Of a stretch of DNA of 6,834 nt, positions 5,960 to 6,834 are shown piece by piece. Source of the DNA: an uncultured Collinsella sp. (lineage in GTDB: Bacteria > Actinomycetota > Coriobacteriia > Coriobacteriales > Coriobacteriaceae); assembly GCA_900549245.1 (NCBI GenBank), contig URNQ01000099.1, positions 1 through 6,834 of the forward strand, given 5' to 3'. The notes below the pieces were generated by a model that did not search any database, was not told where the DNA came from, and worked only from the letters and a program-made list of their open reading frames with translations. Every line of letters begins with the position of its first letter. Position 1 is the stretch's first letter. The position numbers and the translations under genes were made by a program.

Positions 5960-5978
5960 ATGTCGGCACTTGGGGACC

Positions 5979-6038
5979 ATTCATTGGGGACAGACTTAAA
6001 TGAGCGATTTCACTCATTTAAGTCTGTCCCCAATGAAT
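5979..6038. repeat. Perfect 26-bp inverted repeat with GGGGACAG core
   Basis: Arms 5979-6004 and 6013-6038 are exactly complementary over all 26 positions, around an 8-nt loop (CGATTTCA). The arms carry ATTGGGGACAGACTTAAATG. The TTGGGGACAG core is shared with the hairpin just upstream, and a further partial copy, TTGGGGACC, lies at 5970-5978. The perfection of the stem suggests recent insertion or strong constraint. No T-run follows on the plus strand. Confidence 0.8.
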
Positions 6039-6045
6039 ACGTTGG

Positions 6046-6081
6046 AAAATAGTTCGCGCACGTCGCTTAAAAATAGTTCGC
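6046..6081 (+). promoter_or_regulatory. Paired 12-bp direct repeats upstream of the second ABC system
   Basis: AAAATAGTTCGC occurs exactly twice, at 6046-6057 and 6070-6081, with a 24-bp period. The pair lies 55-90 bp upstream of the ATG at 6136 and just before a possible -10 (TACTAT, 6089-6094). Two direct half-sites in front of a promoter suggest a binding site for a dimeric regulator. No regulator for it is visible in the window. Confidence 0.5.
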
Positions 6082-6088
6082 CGGGGTT

Positions 6089-6094
6089 TACTAT
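6089..6094 (+). promoter_or_regulatory. Possible -10 box of the second ABC system
   Basis: TACTAT matches four of six positions of TATAAT. A poor -35-like CTTAAA lies 17 bp upstream (6066-6071) and overlaps the start of the second direct repeat. Transcription would start near 6101, leaving a leader of about 35 nt with GGGGG (6126-6130) 5 nt before the ATG. TATTAC at 6092-6097 is an alternative. Confidence 0.3.
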
Positions 6095-6135
6095 TACCCT
6101 AGAAAAGTAGCAGAAGGCTAACAACGGGGGATAGC

Positions 6136-6834
6136 ATGGCGACAAAGCAAGCCTATGTCCAGGTCAAAGGGCTCAAGAAACACTATGGCGACGGTGATGC
6201 ACGCCTGACGGTGCTCGACGGCATCGACACGTCTATCAACCGCGGCGAGATCTGCGTCATGCTGGGGCCTTCGGGTTCGGGCAAGTCCACGTTTCTTAAC
6301 TTGATCGGCGGCCTGGAGGATGCCGACGGTGGCTCCATCATGGTGGACGGCTGCGACCTCACGGTGCTCAAGCCTGCCGACTTGGGCGAATACCGACGCC
6401 GTGAGCTGGGCTTTGTCTTCCAGTTCTACAACCTGGTGCCCGACCTCACCATCAAGGAAAACATCGAGGTCACGGCACACCTGTCCAAAAAGCCGCTCAA
6501 TGTCGACGACCTGCTACGCTCGCTGGGCCTCTACGAGCACCGCAACAAGTTTCCGCGCCAGGTCTCGGGCGGCCAGCAGCAGCGCTGTGCCATCGGCCGC
6601 GCACTCGTCAAAAACCCGGGCCTGCTGCTGTGCGACGAGCCCACGGGTGCGCTCGATTACAAGACATCCAAGGAAATCCTGCAGCTCATGGAGGATGTAA
6701 ACCGCACCTACGGCTGCACCATCATCATCGTCACCCACAATGCCGCCATCGCGCGCATGGCAAATCGCGTGCTGCGCCTGCGCGACGGGCGTATCGTCGA
6801 GGATGAGCTCAACGAGTCGCCCGTCGCGGCCGGC
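6136..6834 (+). CDS. MacB/LolD-type ABC transporter ATP-binding protein (3' end beyond window)
   Basis: The frame is open from the ATG at 6136 to the window end, giving 233 residues without a stop. A GGGGG ribosome binding site lies 5 nt upstream. Motifs are complete: Walker A GPSGSGKST (44-52), Q-loop Q96 in FVFQFYNLVP, signature VSGGQQQR (143-150), Walker B plus D-loop LLLCDEPTGALD (163-174), and H-loop H201 in IVTHN. The GPSGSGKST, DEPTGALD and YNLVP signatures place it in the MacB/LolD/FtsE-like group, whose partners are FtsX-fold permeases used in antimicrobial-peptide resistance or lipoprotein and envelope work. Family members are usually about 220-250 residues, so nearly all of it is here unless it is fused to a permease. 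It is preceded by its own control region and is probably not part of the upstream exporter operon. The permease should follow to the right. Confidence 0.92.
   Translation, partial: MATKQAYVQVKGLKKHYGDGDARLTVLDGIDTSINRGEICVMLGPSGSGKSTFLNLIGGLEDADGGSIMVDGCDLTVLKPADLGEYRRRELGFVFQFYNLVPDLTIKENIEVTAHLSKKPLNVDDLLRSLGLYEHRNKFPRQVSGGQQQRCAIGRALVKNPGLLLCDEPTGALDYKTSKEILQLMEDVNRTYGCTIIIVTHNAAIARMANRVLRLRDGRIVEDELNESPVAAG

Noticed and set aside
5906..6038. Canonical rho-independent terminators after permease 2
   Set aside because: Both hairpins are strong but neither is followed by a T-run on the plus strand, so I list them as repeats and not as terminators.

Overview
The window is GC-rich chromosomal DNA. 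It looks like a gut actinobacterium of the Coriobacteriia, most likely Collinsella. This rests on overall codon and protein style, and on intergenic hairpins built on TTGGGGACAG that I associate with that group from memory; no database was consulted. There are six protein genes, one of them running off the right edge. I see no rRNA, tRNA, CRISPR array or complete transposon.

Layout. Positions 1-603 hold no convincing gene: a homopolymer-rich GC stretch, a strong plus-strand terminator hairpin (74-114) for a gene left of the window, and two related large palindromic elements (147-284 and 390-542). Next, on the minus strand, is a two-component pair: a five-helix DesK/NarX-type histidine kinase (1230-2363) followed by a NarL-type response regulator (604-1233), joined by an ATGA overlap. 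Divergently, on the plus strand, lies a three-gene ABC-2 exporter operon: ATPase (2568-3506), permease 1 (3516-4703) and permease 2 (4690-5895), with a 9-nt gap and then a 14-nt overlap. The intergenic stretch 5896-6135 holds two GGGGACAG hairpins, one with a perfect 26-bp stem, then a pair of 12-bp direct repeats 24 bp apart. A MacB/LolD-type ABC ATPase starts at 6136 and is cut by the window end.

How the genes work together. A membrane kinase and its DNA-binding partner, divergent from an ATPase plus two large-ectodomain permeases, matches in content the Bacillus subtilis LnrJK-LnrLMN (YfiJKLMN) linearmycin-resistance module and similar self-defence exporters. The likely reading is that the kinase senses a membrane-active compound or envelope stress and the regulator switches on the exporter from the shared 204-bp divergent promoter region. 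The substrate cannot be read from sequence. The last ATPase probably begins a separate FtsX/MacB-type transporter operon with its own control region.

The least explained parts are the two palindromic elements. They share a core but have different outer arms, and each copy's arms still pair with each other.
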